A stretch of 64,000 bases of DNA from Fallopia convolvulus (lineage: Eukaryota; Streptophyta; Magnoliopsida; Caryophyllales; Polygonaceae), in assembly GCA_964016875.1 (NCBI GenBank), contig OZ024735.1:15119434-15183433 (forward strand). The letters are read 5' to 3'. The translations under genes were made by a program, and so were the position numbers. The notes beneath the pieces were generated by a model. It was not told where the DNA came from. It saw nothing but the letters and a program-made list of their open reading frames with translations, and made no database searches. Shown piece by piece: positions 1 to 12,200 of this stretch. Position 1 is the stretch's first letter. The number at the start of each line of letters is the position of its first letter.

Positions 1-2640
1 TTGTCTTTACAAAATGTTTTTTTAGGCCCTAACAAGCACATCCAAGCCAAAAAATAGGGAAAAAACTCGCAAAAGTTCTGGTACGAAAATCTTCGTACCA
101 TTTAGATTCAAACAAAGACCCTTCCCGAAAATACCCTAAACGGTTGTACGGTCGAATGTGTCTTTACAAAATGTTTTTCTTAGGCCCAAACTAGCACATC
201 CAAGGCAAAAAAACGGAAAAACTCGCAAAATTTCTGATACAAAAATCTTCGTACCATTCAGCCTCAAACCAATACCCTTCCCAAAAATGCCCTAAACGGT
301 TGTACGGTTGAATGATTCTTTTGAAAATGTTTTTCATAGGCCCCAAATAGCGCCAAAACACGGATAAAACTCGCAAAAGTTCTGGTAGAAAATCTTCGTA
401 CCATTCAGCCTCAAACCAAGACCCTTCCCGAAAATTCCCTAAACGGTTGTACAGTCGAAAGTGTCTTTACAAAATGTTTTTCTTAGGGCCCAACTAGCAC
501 ATCCAAGGCAAAAATCGGAAAAAACTCGCAAAAGTTCTGTTACGAAAATCTTCGTACCTTTCAGCCTCAAACCAAGACCCTTTCCGAAAATGCCCTAAAC
601 GGTTGTACGATCGAAAGTGTCTTTACAAAATATTTTTCTTAGGACCCAACTAGCACATCCAAGACAAAAAAACAGAAAAAACTTGTAAAATTTCTGGGAC
701 GAAAATCTTCGTACCATTAAGCCTCAATCCAAGACCCTTCGCGAAAATGCCCTAAACGGTTGTACGATCGAAAGTGTCTTTACAAAATGTTTTTCTTAGG
801 CCCCAACTAGCACATCCAAGACAAAAAAACGGAAAAAACTCGCAAAATTTCTCGGACGAAAATCTTCGTACCATTAAGCCTCAATCCAAGACCCTTCGCG
901 AAAATGCCCTAAACGGTTGTACGATCGAAAGTGTCTTTACAAAATGTTTTTCTTAGGCCCCAACTAGCACATCCAAGACAAAAAAACGGAAAAAACTCGC
1001 AAAAGTTCTGGTACGAAGATTTTCGTACCATTCAACCTCAAACCAAGACCCTTCCCGAAAATGCCCTAAACGGTTGTACGGTCGAATTTGTCTTTACAAA
1101 ATGTTTTTTTTTAAGCCCCAACAAGAACATCCAAGCCAAAAAAAAGGGAAAAAACTCGCAAAATTTCTAGTACGAAAATCTTCGTACCATTTAGGTTCAA
1201 ACCAAGACCCTTCCCGAAAATACCCTAAACGGTTGTACGATCGAAAGTGTCTTTACAAAATGTTTTTCTTAGGCCCCAACTAGCATATCCAAGACAAAAA
1301 ATCGGAAAAAACTCGCAAAAGTTCTGGTACGAAAATCTTCGTACCATTCAACCTCAAACCAAGACCCTTCCCGAAAATGCCCTAAACGGTTGTACGGTCG
1401 AATTTGTCTTTACAAAATGTTTTTTTAGGCCCTAACAAGCACATCCAAGCCAAAAAATAGGGAAAAAACTCGCAAAAGTTCTGGTACGAAAATCTTCGTA
1501 CCATTTAGGTTCAAACAAAGACCCTTCCCGAAAATACCCTAAACGGTTCTACGGTCGAATGTGTCTTTACAAAATGTTTTTCTTAGGCCCAAACTAGCAC
1601 ATCCAAGGCAAAAAAACGGAAAAAACTCGCAAAATTTCTGATACAAAAATCTTCGTACCATTCAGCCTCAAACCAATACCCTTCCCAAAAATGCCCTAAA
1701 CGGTTGTACGGTTGAATGATTCTTTTGAAAATGTTTTTCATAGGCCCCAAATAGCGCCAAAACACGGATAAAACTCGCAAAAGTTCTGGTAGAAAATCTT
1801 CGTACCATTCAGCCTCAAACCAAGACCCTTCCCGAAAATTCCCTAAACGGTTGTACAGTCGAAAGTGTCTTTACAAAATGTTTTTCTTAGGGCCCAACTA
1901 GCACATCCAAGGCAAAAATCGGAAAAAACTCGCAAAAGTTCTGTTACGAAAATCTTCGTACCTTTCAGCCTCAAACCAAGACCCTTTCCGAAAATGCCCT
2001 AAACGGTTGTACGATCGAAAGTGTCTTTACAAAATATTTTTCTTAGGACCCAACTAGCACATCCAAGACAAAAAAACAGAAAAAACTTGTAAAATTTCTG
2101 GGACGAAAATCTTCGTACCATTAAGCCTCAATCCAAGACCCTTCGCGAAAATGCCCTAAACGGTTGTACGATCGAAAGTGTCTTTACAAAATGTTTTTCT
2201 TAGGCCCCAACTAGCACATCCAAGACAAAAAAACGGAAAAAACTCGCAAAATTTCTCGGACGAAAATCTTCGTACCATTAAGCCTCAATCCAAGACCCTT
2301 CGCGAAAATGCCCTAAACGGTTGTACGATCGAAAGTGTCTTTACAAAATGTTTTTCTTAGGCCCCAACTAGCACATCCAAGACATAAAAACGGAAAAAAC
2401 TCGCAAAAGTTCTGGTACGAAAATCTTCGTACCATTCAACCTCAAACCAAGACCCTTCCCGAAAATGCCCTAAACGGTTGTACGGTCGAATTTGTCTTTA
2501 CAAAATGTTTTTTTTAGGCCCGAACAAGCACAACCAAGCCAAAAAAAAGGGAAAAAACTCGCAAAAGTTCTAGTACGAAAATCTTCGTACCATTTAGGTT
2601 CAAACCAAGACCCTTCCCGAAAATACCCTAAACGGTTGTA
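1..2640 (+). repeat. Higher-order repeat, 1404 bp 9-mer, two copies
   Basis: The stretch from 1 to about 1240 recurs at about 1404 to 2640 with an offset of 1403-1404 bp. That equals eight long monomers plus one type C monomer. The two copies differ by scattered substitutions and one A-tract indel near 220, and diverge after about 1070/2475. Confidence 0.8.
1010..1029. other. Dyad with reverse-complemented centre (GATT instead of AATC)
   Basis: The monomer reads GGTACGAA-GATT-TTCGTACC. GATT is the exact reverse complement of the usual AATC centre, while the arms are unchanged. The sister monomer one higher-order repeat later (near 2414) has AATC. The same state occurs at 17,301-17,320 and, with one arm mismatch (GGTATGAA), at 46,901-46,920. 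Confidence 0.85.
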
Positions 2641-2963
2641 CGGTCGAATGTGTCTTTACAAAATGTTTTTCTTAGGCCCAAACTAGCACATCCAAGCCAA
2701 AAAAAGGGAAAAAACTCGCAAAAGTTCTGGTACGAAAATCTTCGTACCATTCAGGTTCAAACCAAGACCCTTCCCGAAAATACCCTAAACGGTTGTACGG
2801 TCGAATGTGTCTTTACAAAATGTTTTTCTTAGGCCCAAACTAGCACATCCAAGCCAAAAAAACGGAAAAAACTCGCAAAATTTCTGTTACAAACATCTTC
2901 GTACCATTCAGCCTCAAACCAAGGCCCTTCCCAAAAATGCCCTAAACGGTTGTACGGTTGAAT

Positions 2964-3110
2964 GATTCTTTTGAAAATGTTTTTCATAGGCCCCAAATAG
3001 CGCCAAAAAACGGATAAAACTCGCAAAAGTTCTGGTAGAATATCTTCATACCATTCAGCCTCAAACCAAGACCCTTCCCGAAAATGCCCTAAACGGTTGT
3101 ACAGTCGAAA
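2964..3110 (+). repeat. Short monomer type C (147 bp)
   Basis: This variant replaces TGTCTTTACAAAATG with ATTCTTTTGAAAATG and reads CATAGGCCCCAAATAGCG where other monomers read CTTAGGCCCCAACTAGCACATCC. A ~10 bp internal loss makes it 147 bp. Its dyad is degraded (GGTAGAATATCTTCATACC here). It recurs throughout the array, from about 320 to about 47.8 kb, at spacings of 3, 6, 7, 8 or 9 monomers, and is the best visual marker of higher-order repeat boundaries. Confidence 0.9.
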
Positions 3111-3422
3111 GTGTCTTTACAAAATGTTTTTCTTAGGCCCCAACTAGCACATCCAAGGCAAAAATCGGAAAAAACTCGCAAAAGTTCTGTTACGAAAATC
3201 TTCGTACCATTCAGCCTCAAACCAAGACCCTTCCCGAAAATGCCCTAAACGGTTGTACGGTCGAAACTGTCTTTACAAAATATTTTTCTTAGGCCCCAAC
3301 TTGCACATCCAAGACAAAAAAAGGAAAAAACTCGCAAAATTTCTCGGACGAAAATCTTCGTACCATTAAGCCTCAATCCAAGACCCTTCGCGAAAATGCC
3401 CTAAACGGTTGTACGATCGAAA

Positions 3423-3579
3423 GTGTCTTTACAAAATGTTTTTCTTAGGCCCCAACTAGCACATCCAAGACAAAAAAACGGAAAAAACTCGCAAAAGTTC
3501 TGGTACGAAAATCTTCGTACCATTCAACCTCAAACCAAGACCCTTCCCGAAAATGCCCTAAACGGTTGTACGGTCGAAT
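3423..3579 (+). repeat. Representative full-length monomer (type A, 157 bp)
   Basis: I use this copy as reference. It starts at GTGTCTTTAC and ends just before the equivalent base of the next unit at 3580. It contains A-tracts at 3472-3478, 3482-3487, 3493-3496 and 3508-3511, a perfect dyad at 3502-3521, and CCCTAAACGG near its end. Other types differ mainly left of the dyad (for example GGGAAAAAACTCG in place of CGGAAAAAACTCG) and right of it (CATTCAACC, CATTCAGCC, CATTTAGG or CATTAAGCC). These linked differences identify monomer types along the array. Confidence 0.9.
3502..3521. other. Perfect dyad in the monomer: GGTACGAA-AATC-TTCGTACC
   Basis: Two 8-base arms, GGTACGAA and TTCGTACC, are exact reverse complements around a 4-base centre AATC. 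The full dyad recurs in every type A monomer. It is shortened to 7 bp in monomers reading TAGTACGAA, to 6 bp in GTTACGAA, to 5 bp in GGGACGAA or CGGACGAA, and is mostly lost in GATACAAA types and in the 147 bp type. Such dyads can extrude as short hairpins or serve as protein sites; no function is shown here. Confidence 0.9.
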
Positions 3580-6500
3580 TTGTCTTTACAAAATGTTTTT
3601 TTTAGGCCTCAACAAGCACAACCAAGCCAAAAAAAAGAGAAAAAACTCGCAAAAGTTCTAGTACGAAAATCTTCGTACCATTTAGGTTCAAACCAAGACC
3701 CTTCCCGAAAATACCCTAAACGGTTGTACGGTCGAATGTGTCTTTACAAAATGTTTTTCTTAGGCCCAAACTAGCACATCCAAGCCAAAAAAAGGGAAAA
3801 AACTCGCAAAATTTCTGATACAAAAATCTTCGTACCATTCAGCCTCAAACCAAGACCCTTCCCAAAAATGCCCTAAACGGTTGTACGGTTGAATGATTCT
3901 TTTGAAAATGTTTTTCATAGGCCCCAAATAGCGCCAAAACAAGGATAAAACTCGCAAAAGTTCTGCTAGAAAATCTTCGTACCATTAGCCTCAAACCAAG
4001 ACCCTTCCCGAAAATGCCCTAAACGGTTGTACAGTCGAAAGTGTCTTTACAAAATGTTTTTCTTAGGGCCCAACTAGCACATCCAAGGCAAAAATCGGAA
4101 AAAACTCGCAAAAGTTCTGTTACGAAAATCTTCGTACCATTCAGCCTCAAACCAAGACCCTTCCCGAAAATGCCCTAAACGTTTGTACGGTCGAAAGTGT
4201 CTTTACAAAATGTTTTTCTTAGGACCCAACTAGCACATCCAAGACAAAAAAACGGAAAAAACTTGTAAAATTTCTGTTACAAACATCTTCGTACCATTCA
4301 GCCTCAAACCAAGACCCTTCCCAAAAATGCCCTAAACGGTTGTACGGTTGAATGATTCTTTTGAAAATGTTTTTCATAGGCCCCAAATAGCGTCAAAAAA
4401 CGGATAAAACTCGCAAAAGTTCTGGTAGAATATCTTCATACCATTCAGCCTCAAACCAAGACCCTTCCCGAAAATGCCCTAAACGGTTGTACAGTCGAAA
4501 GTGTCTTTACAAAATGTTTTTCTTAGGCCCCAACTAGCACATCCAAGGCAAAAATCGGAAAAAACTCGCAAAAGTTCTGTTACGAAAATCTTCGTACCAT
4601 TCAGCCTCAAACCAAGACCCTTCCCGAAAATGCCCTAAACGGTTGTACGGTCGAAACTGTCTTTACAAAATATTTTTCTTAGGCCCCAACTTGCACATCC
4701 AAGACAAAAAAACGGAAAAAACTCGCAAAATTTCTCGGACGAAAATCTTCGTACCATTAAGCCTCAATCCAAGACCCTTCGCGAAAATGCCCTAAACGGT
4801 TGTACGATCGAAAGTGTCTTTACAAAATGTTTTTCTTAGGCCCCAACTAGCACATCCAAGACAAAAAAACGGAAAAAACTCGCAAAAGTTCTGGTACGAA
4901 AATCTTCGTACCATTCAACCTCAAACCAAGACCCTTCCCGAAAATGCCCTAAACGGTTGTACGGTCGAATTTGTCTTTACAAAATGTTTTTTTTAGGCCC
5001 CAACAAGCACAACCAAGCCAAAAAAAAGGGAAAAAACTCGCAAAAGTTCTAGTACGAAAATCTTCGTACCATTCAGCCTCAAACCAAGACCCTTCCCCAA
5101 AATGCCCTAAACGGTTGTACAGTCGAAAGTGTCTTTACAAAATGTTTTTCTTAGGGCCCAACTAGCACATCCAAGGCAAAAATCGGAAAAAACTCGCAAA
5201 AGTTCTGTTACGAAAATCTTCGTACCATTCAGCCTCAAACCAAGACCCTTCCCGAAAATGCCCTAAACGTTTGTACGGTCGAAAGTGTCTTTACAAAATG
5301 TTTTTCTTAGGACCCAACTAGCACATCCAAGACCAAAAAACGGAAAAAACTTGTAAAATTTCTGTTACAAACATCTTCGTACCATTCAGCCTCAAACCAA
5401 GACCCTTCCCAAAAATGCCCTAAACGGTTGTACGGTTGAATGATTCTTTTGAAAATGTTTTTCATAGGCCCCAAATAGCGTCAAAAAACGGATAAAACTC
5501 GCAAAAGTTCTGGTAGAATATCTTCATACCATTCAGCCTCAAACCAAGACCCTTCCTGAAAATGCCCTAAACGGTTGTACAGTCGAAAGTGTCTTTACAA
5601 AATGTTTTTCTTAGGCCCCAACTAGCACATCCAAGGCAAAAATCGGAAAAAACTCGCAAAAGTTCTGTTACGAAAATCTTCGTACCATTCAGCCTCAAAC
5701 CAAGACCCTTCCCGAAAATGCCCTAAACGGTTGTACGGTCGAAACTGTCTTTACAAAATATTTTTCTTAGGCCCCAACTTGCACATCCAAGACAAAAACA
5801 CGGAAAAAACTCGCAAAATTTCTCGGACGAAAATCTTCGTACCATTAAGCCTCAATCCAAGACCCTTCGCGAAGATGCCCTAAACGGTTGTACGATCGAA
5901 AGTGTCTTTACAAAATGTTTTTCTTAGGCCCCAACTAGCACATCCAAGACAAAAAAACGGAAAAAACTCGCAAAAGTTCTGGTACGAAAATCTTCGTACC
6001 ATTCAACCTCAAACCAAGACCCTTCCCGAAAATGCCCTAAACGGTTGTGCGGTCGAATTTGTCTTTACAAAATGTTTTTTTTAGGCCCCAACAAGCACAA
6101 CCAAGCCAAAAAAAAGGGAAAAAACTCGCAAAAGTTCAAGTACGAAAATCTTCGTACCATTTAGGTTCAAACAAAGACCCTTCCCGAAAATACCCTAAAC
6201 GGTTGTACGGTCGAATCTGTCTTTACAAAATGTTTTTCTTAGGCCCAAACTAGCACATCCAAGCCAAAAAAAGGGAAAAAACTCGCAAAAGTTCTGGTAC
6301 GAAAATCTTCGTACCATTCAGGTTCAAACCAAGACCCTTCCCGAAAATACCCTAAACGGTTGTACGGTCGAATGTGTCTTTACAAAATGTTTTTCTTAGG
6401 CCCAAACTAGCACATCCAAGCCAAAAAAACGGAAAAAACTCGCAAAATTTCTGTTACAAACATCTTCGTACCATTCAGCCTCAAACCAAGGCCCTTCCCA

Positions 6501-9239
6501 AAAATGCCCTAAACGGTTGTACGGTTGAATGATTCTTTTGAAAATGTTTTTCATAGGCCCCAAATAGCGCCAAAAAACGGATAAAACTCGCAAAAGTTCT
6601 GGTAGAATATCTTCATACCATTCAGCCTCAAACCAAGACCCTTCCCGAAAATGCCCTAAACGGTTGTACAGTCGAAAGTGTCTTTACAAAATGTTTTTCT
6701 TAGGCCCCAACTAGCACATCCAAGGCAAAAATCGGAAAAAACTCGCAAAAGTTCTGTTACGAAAATCTTCGTACCATTCAGCCTCAAACCAAGACCCTTC
6801 CCGAAAATGCCCTAAACGGTTGTACGGTCGAAACTGTCTTTACAAAATATTTTTCTTAGGCCCCAACTTGCACATCCAAGACAAAAAAACGGAAAAAACT
6901 CGCAAAATTTCTCGGACGAAAATCTTCGTACCATTAAGCCTCAATCCAAGACCCTTCGCGAAAATGCCCTAAACGGTTGTACGATCGAAAGTGTCTTTAC
7001 AAAATGTTTTTCTTAGGTCCCAACTAGCACATCCAAGACAAAAAAACGGAAAAAACTCGCAAAAGTTCTGGTACGAAAATCTTCGTACCATTCAACCTCA
7101 AACCAAGACCCTTCCCGAAAATGCCCTAAACGGTTGTACGGTCGAATTTGTCTTTACAAAATGTTTTTTTTAGGCCCCAACAAGCACAACCAAGCCAAAA
7201 AAAAGGGAAAAAACTCGCAAAAGTTCTAGTACGAAAATCTTCGTACCATTTAGGTTCAAACCAAGACCCTTCCCGAAAATACCCTAAACGGTTGTACGGT
7301 CGAATGTGTCTTTACAAAATGTTTTTCTTAGGCCCAAACTAGCACATCCAAGCCAAAAAAAGGGAAAAAACTCGCAAAATTTCTGATACAAAAATCTTCG
7401 TACCATTCAGCCTCAAACCAAGACCCTTCCCAAAAATGCCCTAAACGGTTGTACGGTTGAATGATTCTTTTGAAAATGTTTTTCATAGGCCCCAAATAGC
7501 GCCAAAACAAGGATAAAACTCGCAAAAGTTCTGCTAGAAAATCTTCGTACCATTAGCCTCAAACCAAGACCCTTCCCGAAAATGCCCTAAACGGTTGTAC
7601 AGTCGAAAGTGTCTTTACAAAATGTTTTTCTTAGGGCCCAACTAGCACATCCAAGGCAAAAATCGGAAAAAACTCGCAAAAGTTCTGTTACGAAAATCTT
7701 CGTACCATTCAGCCTCAAACCAAGACCCTTCCCGAAAATGCCCTAAACGTTTGTACGGTCGAAAGTGTCTTTACAAAATGTTTTTCTTAGGACCCAACTA
7801 GCACATCCAAGACAAAAAAACGGAAAAAACTTGTAAAATTTCTGTTACAAACATCTTCGTACCATTCAGCCTCAAACCAAGACCCTTCCCAAAAATGCCC
7901 TAAACGGTTGTACGGTTGAATGATTCTTTTGAAAATGTTTTTCATAGGCCCCAAATAGCGTCAAAAAACGGATAAAACTCGCAAAAGTTCTGGTAGAATA
8001 TCTTCATACCATTCAGCCTCAAACCAAGACCCTTCCCGAAAATGCCCTAAACGGTTGTACAGTCGAAAGTGTCTTTACAAAATGTTTTTCTTAGGCCCCA
8101 ACTAGCACATCCAAGGCAAAAATCGGAAAAAACTCGCAAAAGTTCTGTTACGAAAATCTTCGTACCATTCAGCCTCAAACCAAGACCCTTCCCGAAAATG
8201 CCCTAAACGGTTGTACGGTCGAAACTGTCTTTACAAAATATTTTTCTTAGGCCCCAACTTGCACATCCAAGACAAAAAAACGGAAAAAACTCGCAAAATT
8301 TCTCGGACGAAAATCTTCGTACCATTAAGCCTCAATCCAAGACCCTTCGCGAAAATGCCCTAAACGGTTGTACGATCGAAAGTGTCTTTACAAAATGTTT
8401 TTCTTAGGCCCCAACTAGCACATCCAAGACAAAAAAACGGAAAAAACTCGCAAAAGTTCTGGTACGAAAATCTTCGTACCATTCAACCTCAAACCAAGAC
8501 CCTTCCCGAAAATGCCCTAAACGGTTGTACGGTCGAATTTGTCTTTACAAAATGTTTTTTTTAGGCCCCAACAAGCACAACCAAGCCAAAAAAAAGGGAA
8601 AAAACTCGCAAAAGTTCTAGTACGAAAATCTTCGTACCATTTAGGTTCAAACCAAGACCCTTCCCGAAAATACCCTAAACGGTTGTACGGTCGAATGTGT
8701 CTTTACAAAATGTTTTTCTTAGGCCCAAACTAGCACATCCAAGCCAAAAAAAGGGAAAAAACTCGCAAAATTTCTGATACAAAAATCTTCGTACCATTCA
8801 GCCTCAAACCAAGACCCTTCCCAAAAATGCCCTAAACGGTTGTACGGTTGAATGATTCTTTTGAAAATGTTTTTCATAGGCCCCAAATAGCGCCAAAACA
8901 AGGATAAAACTCGCAAAAGTTCTGGTAGAAAATCTTCGTACCATTAGCCTCAAACCAAGACCCTTCCCGAAAATGCCCTAAACGGTTGTACAGTCGAAAG
9001 TGTCTTTACAAAATGTTTTTCTTAGGGCCCAACTAGCACATCCAAGGCAAAAATCGGAAAAAACTCGCAAAAGTTCTGTTACGAAAATCTTCGTACCATT
9101 CAGCCTCAAACCAAGACCCTTCCCGAAAATGCCCTAAACGTTTGTACAGTCGAAAGTGTCTTTACAAAATGTTTTTCTTAGGACCCAACTAGCACATCCA
9201 AGACAAAAAAACAGAAAAAACTTGTAAAATTTCTGGGAC

Positions 9240-12200
9240 GAAAATCTTCGTACCTTTCAGCCTCAAACCAAGACCCTTTCCGAAAATGCCCTAAACGGTT
9301 GTACGATCGAAAGTGTCTTTACAAAATATTTTTCTTAGGACCCAACTAGCACATCCAAGACAAAAAAACAGAAAAAACTTGTAAAATTTCTGGGACGAAA
9401 ATCTTCGTACCATTAAGCCTCAATCCAAGACCCTTCGCGAAAATGCCCTAAACGGTTGTACGATCGAAAGTGTCTTTACAAAATGTTTTTCTTAGGCCCC
9501 AACTAGCACATCCAAGACAAAAAAACGGAAAAAACTCGCAAAATTTCTCGGACGAAAATCTTCGTACCATTAAGCCTCAATCCAAGACCCTTCGCGAAAA
9601 TGCCCTAAACGGTTGTACGATCGAAAGTGTCTTTACAAAATGTTTTTCTTAGGCCCCAACTAGCACATCCAAGACATAAAAACGGAAAAAACTCGCAAAA
9701 GTTCTGGTACGAAAATCTTCGTACCATTCAACCTCAAACCAAGACCCTTCCCGAAAATGCCCTAAACGGTTGTACGGTCGAATTTGTCTTTACAAAATGT
9801 TTTTTTTAGGCCCGAACAAGCACAACCAAGCCAAAAAAAAGGGAAAAAACTCGCAAAAGTTCAAGTACGAAAATCTTCGTACCATTTAGGTTCAAACCAA
9901 GACCCTTCCCGAAAATACCCTAAACGGTTGTACGGTCGAATGTGTCTTTACAAAATGTTTTTCTTAGGCCCAAACTAGCACATCCAAGCCAAAAAAAGGG
10001 AAAAAACTCGCAAAAGTTCTGGTACGAAAATCTTCGTACCATTCAGGTTCAAACCAAGACCCTTCCCGAAAATACCCTAAACGGTTGTACGGTCGAATGT
10101 GTCTTTACAAAATGTTTTTCTTAGGCCCAAACTAGCACATCCAAGCCAAAAAAACGGAAAAAACTCGCAAAATTTCTGTTACAAACATCTTCGTACCATT
10201 CAGCCTCAAACCAAGGCCCTTCCCAAAAATGCCCTAAACGGTTGTACGGTTGAATGATTCTTTTGAAAATGTTTTTCATAGGCCCCAAATAGCGCCAAAA
10301 AACGGATAAAACTCGCAAAAGTTCTGGTAGAATATCTTCATACCATTCAGCCTCAAACCAAGACCCTTCCCGAAAATGCCCTAAACGGTTGTACAGTCGA
10401 AAGTGTCTTTACAAAATGTTTTTCTTAGGCCCCAACTAGCACATCCAAGGCAAAAATCGGTAAAAACTCGCAAAAGTTCTGTTACGAAAATCTTCGTACC
10501 ATTCAGCCTCAAACCAAGACCCTTCCCGAAAATGCCCTAAACGGTTGTACGGTCGAAACTGTCTTTACAAAATATTTTTCTTAGGCCCCAACTTGCACAT
10601 CCAAGACAAAAAAAGGAAAAAACTCGCAAAATTTCTCGGACGAAAATCTTCGTACCATTAAGCCTCAATCCAAGACCCTTCGCGAAAATGCCCTAAACGG
10701 TTGTACGATCGAAAGTGTCTTTACAAAATGTTTTTCTTAGGCCCCAACTAGCACATCCAAGACAAAAAAACGGAAAAAACTCGCAAAAGTTCTGGTACGA
10801 AAATCTTCGTACCATTCAACCTCAAACCAAGACCCTTCCCGAAAATGCCCTAAACGGTTGTACGGTCGAATTTGTCTTTACAAAATGTTTTTTTTAGGCC
10901 TCAACAAGCACAACCAAGCCAAAAAAAAGAGAAAAAACTCGCAAAAGTTCTAGTACGAAAATCTTCGTACCATTTAGGTTCAAACCAAGACCCTTCCCGA
11001 AAATACCCTAAACGGTTGTACGGTCGAATGTGTCTTTACAAAATGTTTTTCTTAGGCCCAAACTAGCACATCCAAGCCAAAAAAAGGGAAAAAACTCGCA
11101 AAATTTCTGATACAAAAATCTTCGTACCATTCAGCCTCAAACCAAGACCCTTCCCAAAAATGCCCTAAACGGTTGTACGGTTGAATGATTCTTTTGAAAA
11201 TGTTTTTCATAGGCCCCAAATAGCGCCAAAACAAGGATAAAACTCGCAAAAGTTCTGCTAGAAAATCTTCGTACCATTAGCCTCAAACCAAGACCCTTCC
11301 CGAAAATGCCCTAAACGGTTGTACAGTCGAAAGTGTCTTTACAAAATGTTTTTCTTAGGGCCCAACTAGCACATCCAAGGCAAAAATCGGAAAAAACTCG
11401 CAAAAGTTCTGTTACGAAAATCTTCGTACCATTCAGCCTCAAACCAAGACCCTTCCCGAAAATGCCCTAAACGTTTGTACGGTCGAAAGTGTCTTTACAA
11501 AATGTTTTTCTTAGGACCCAACTAGCACATCCAAGACCAAAAAACGGAAAAAACTTGTAAAATTTCTGTTACAAACATCTTCGTACCATTCAGCCTCAAA
11601 CCAAGACCCTTCCCAAAAATGCCCTAAACGGTTGTACGGTTGAATGATTCTTTTGAAAATGTTTTTCATAGGCCCCAAATAGCGTCAAAAAACGGATAAA
11701 ACTCGCAAAAGTTCTGGTAGAATATCTTCATACCATTCAGCCTCAAACCAAGACCCTTCCTGAAAATGCCCTAAACGGTTGTACAGTCGAAAGTGTCTTT
11801 ACAAAATGTTTTTCTTAGGCCCCAACTAGCACATCCAAGGCAAAAATCGGAAAAAACTCGCAAAAGTTCTGTTACGAAAATCTTCGTACCATTCAGCCTC
11901 AAACCAAGACCCTTCCCGAAAATGCCCTAAACGGTTGTACGGTCGAAACTGTCTTTACAAAATATTTTTCTTAGGCCCCAACTTGCACATCCAAGACAAA
12001 AACACGGAAAAAACTCGCAAAATTTCTCGGACGAAAATCTTCGTACCATTAAGCCTCAATCCAAGACCCTTCGCGAAGATGCCCTAAACGGTTGTACGAT
12101 CGAAAGTGTCTTTACAAAATGTTTTTCTTAGGCCCCAACTAGCACATCCAAGACAAAAAAACGGAAAAAACTCGCAAAAGTTCTGGTACGAAAATCTTCG

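Larger units (their letters stand above)
1948..9210 (+). repeat. Large satellite duplication, copy 1 (7.26 kb)
   Basis: This block recurs from about 9,240 onward. Diagnostic variants at 2041, 2650, 3423 and 3760 reappear at exactly +7292 bp, and those at 5328, 5902, 6396, 7328 and 8719 reappear at +6203/6204 bp. Copy 1 therefore contains an extra 1088 bp (seven monomers) somewhere between about 3.97 and 5.3 kb. Internally it is built of 1391 bp 9-mers and 1088 bp 7-mers. Confidence 0.85.

Noticed and set aside
3512..3527. CENP-B-box-like sequence TTCGTACCATTCA in the monomer
   Set aside because: It matches the TTCGNNNNANNC part but not the final GGG of the core; plants are not known to use a canonical CENP-B box.
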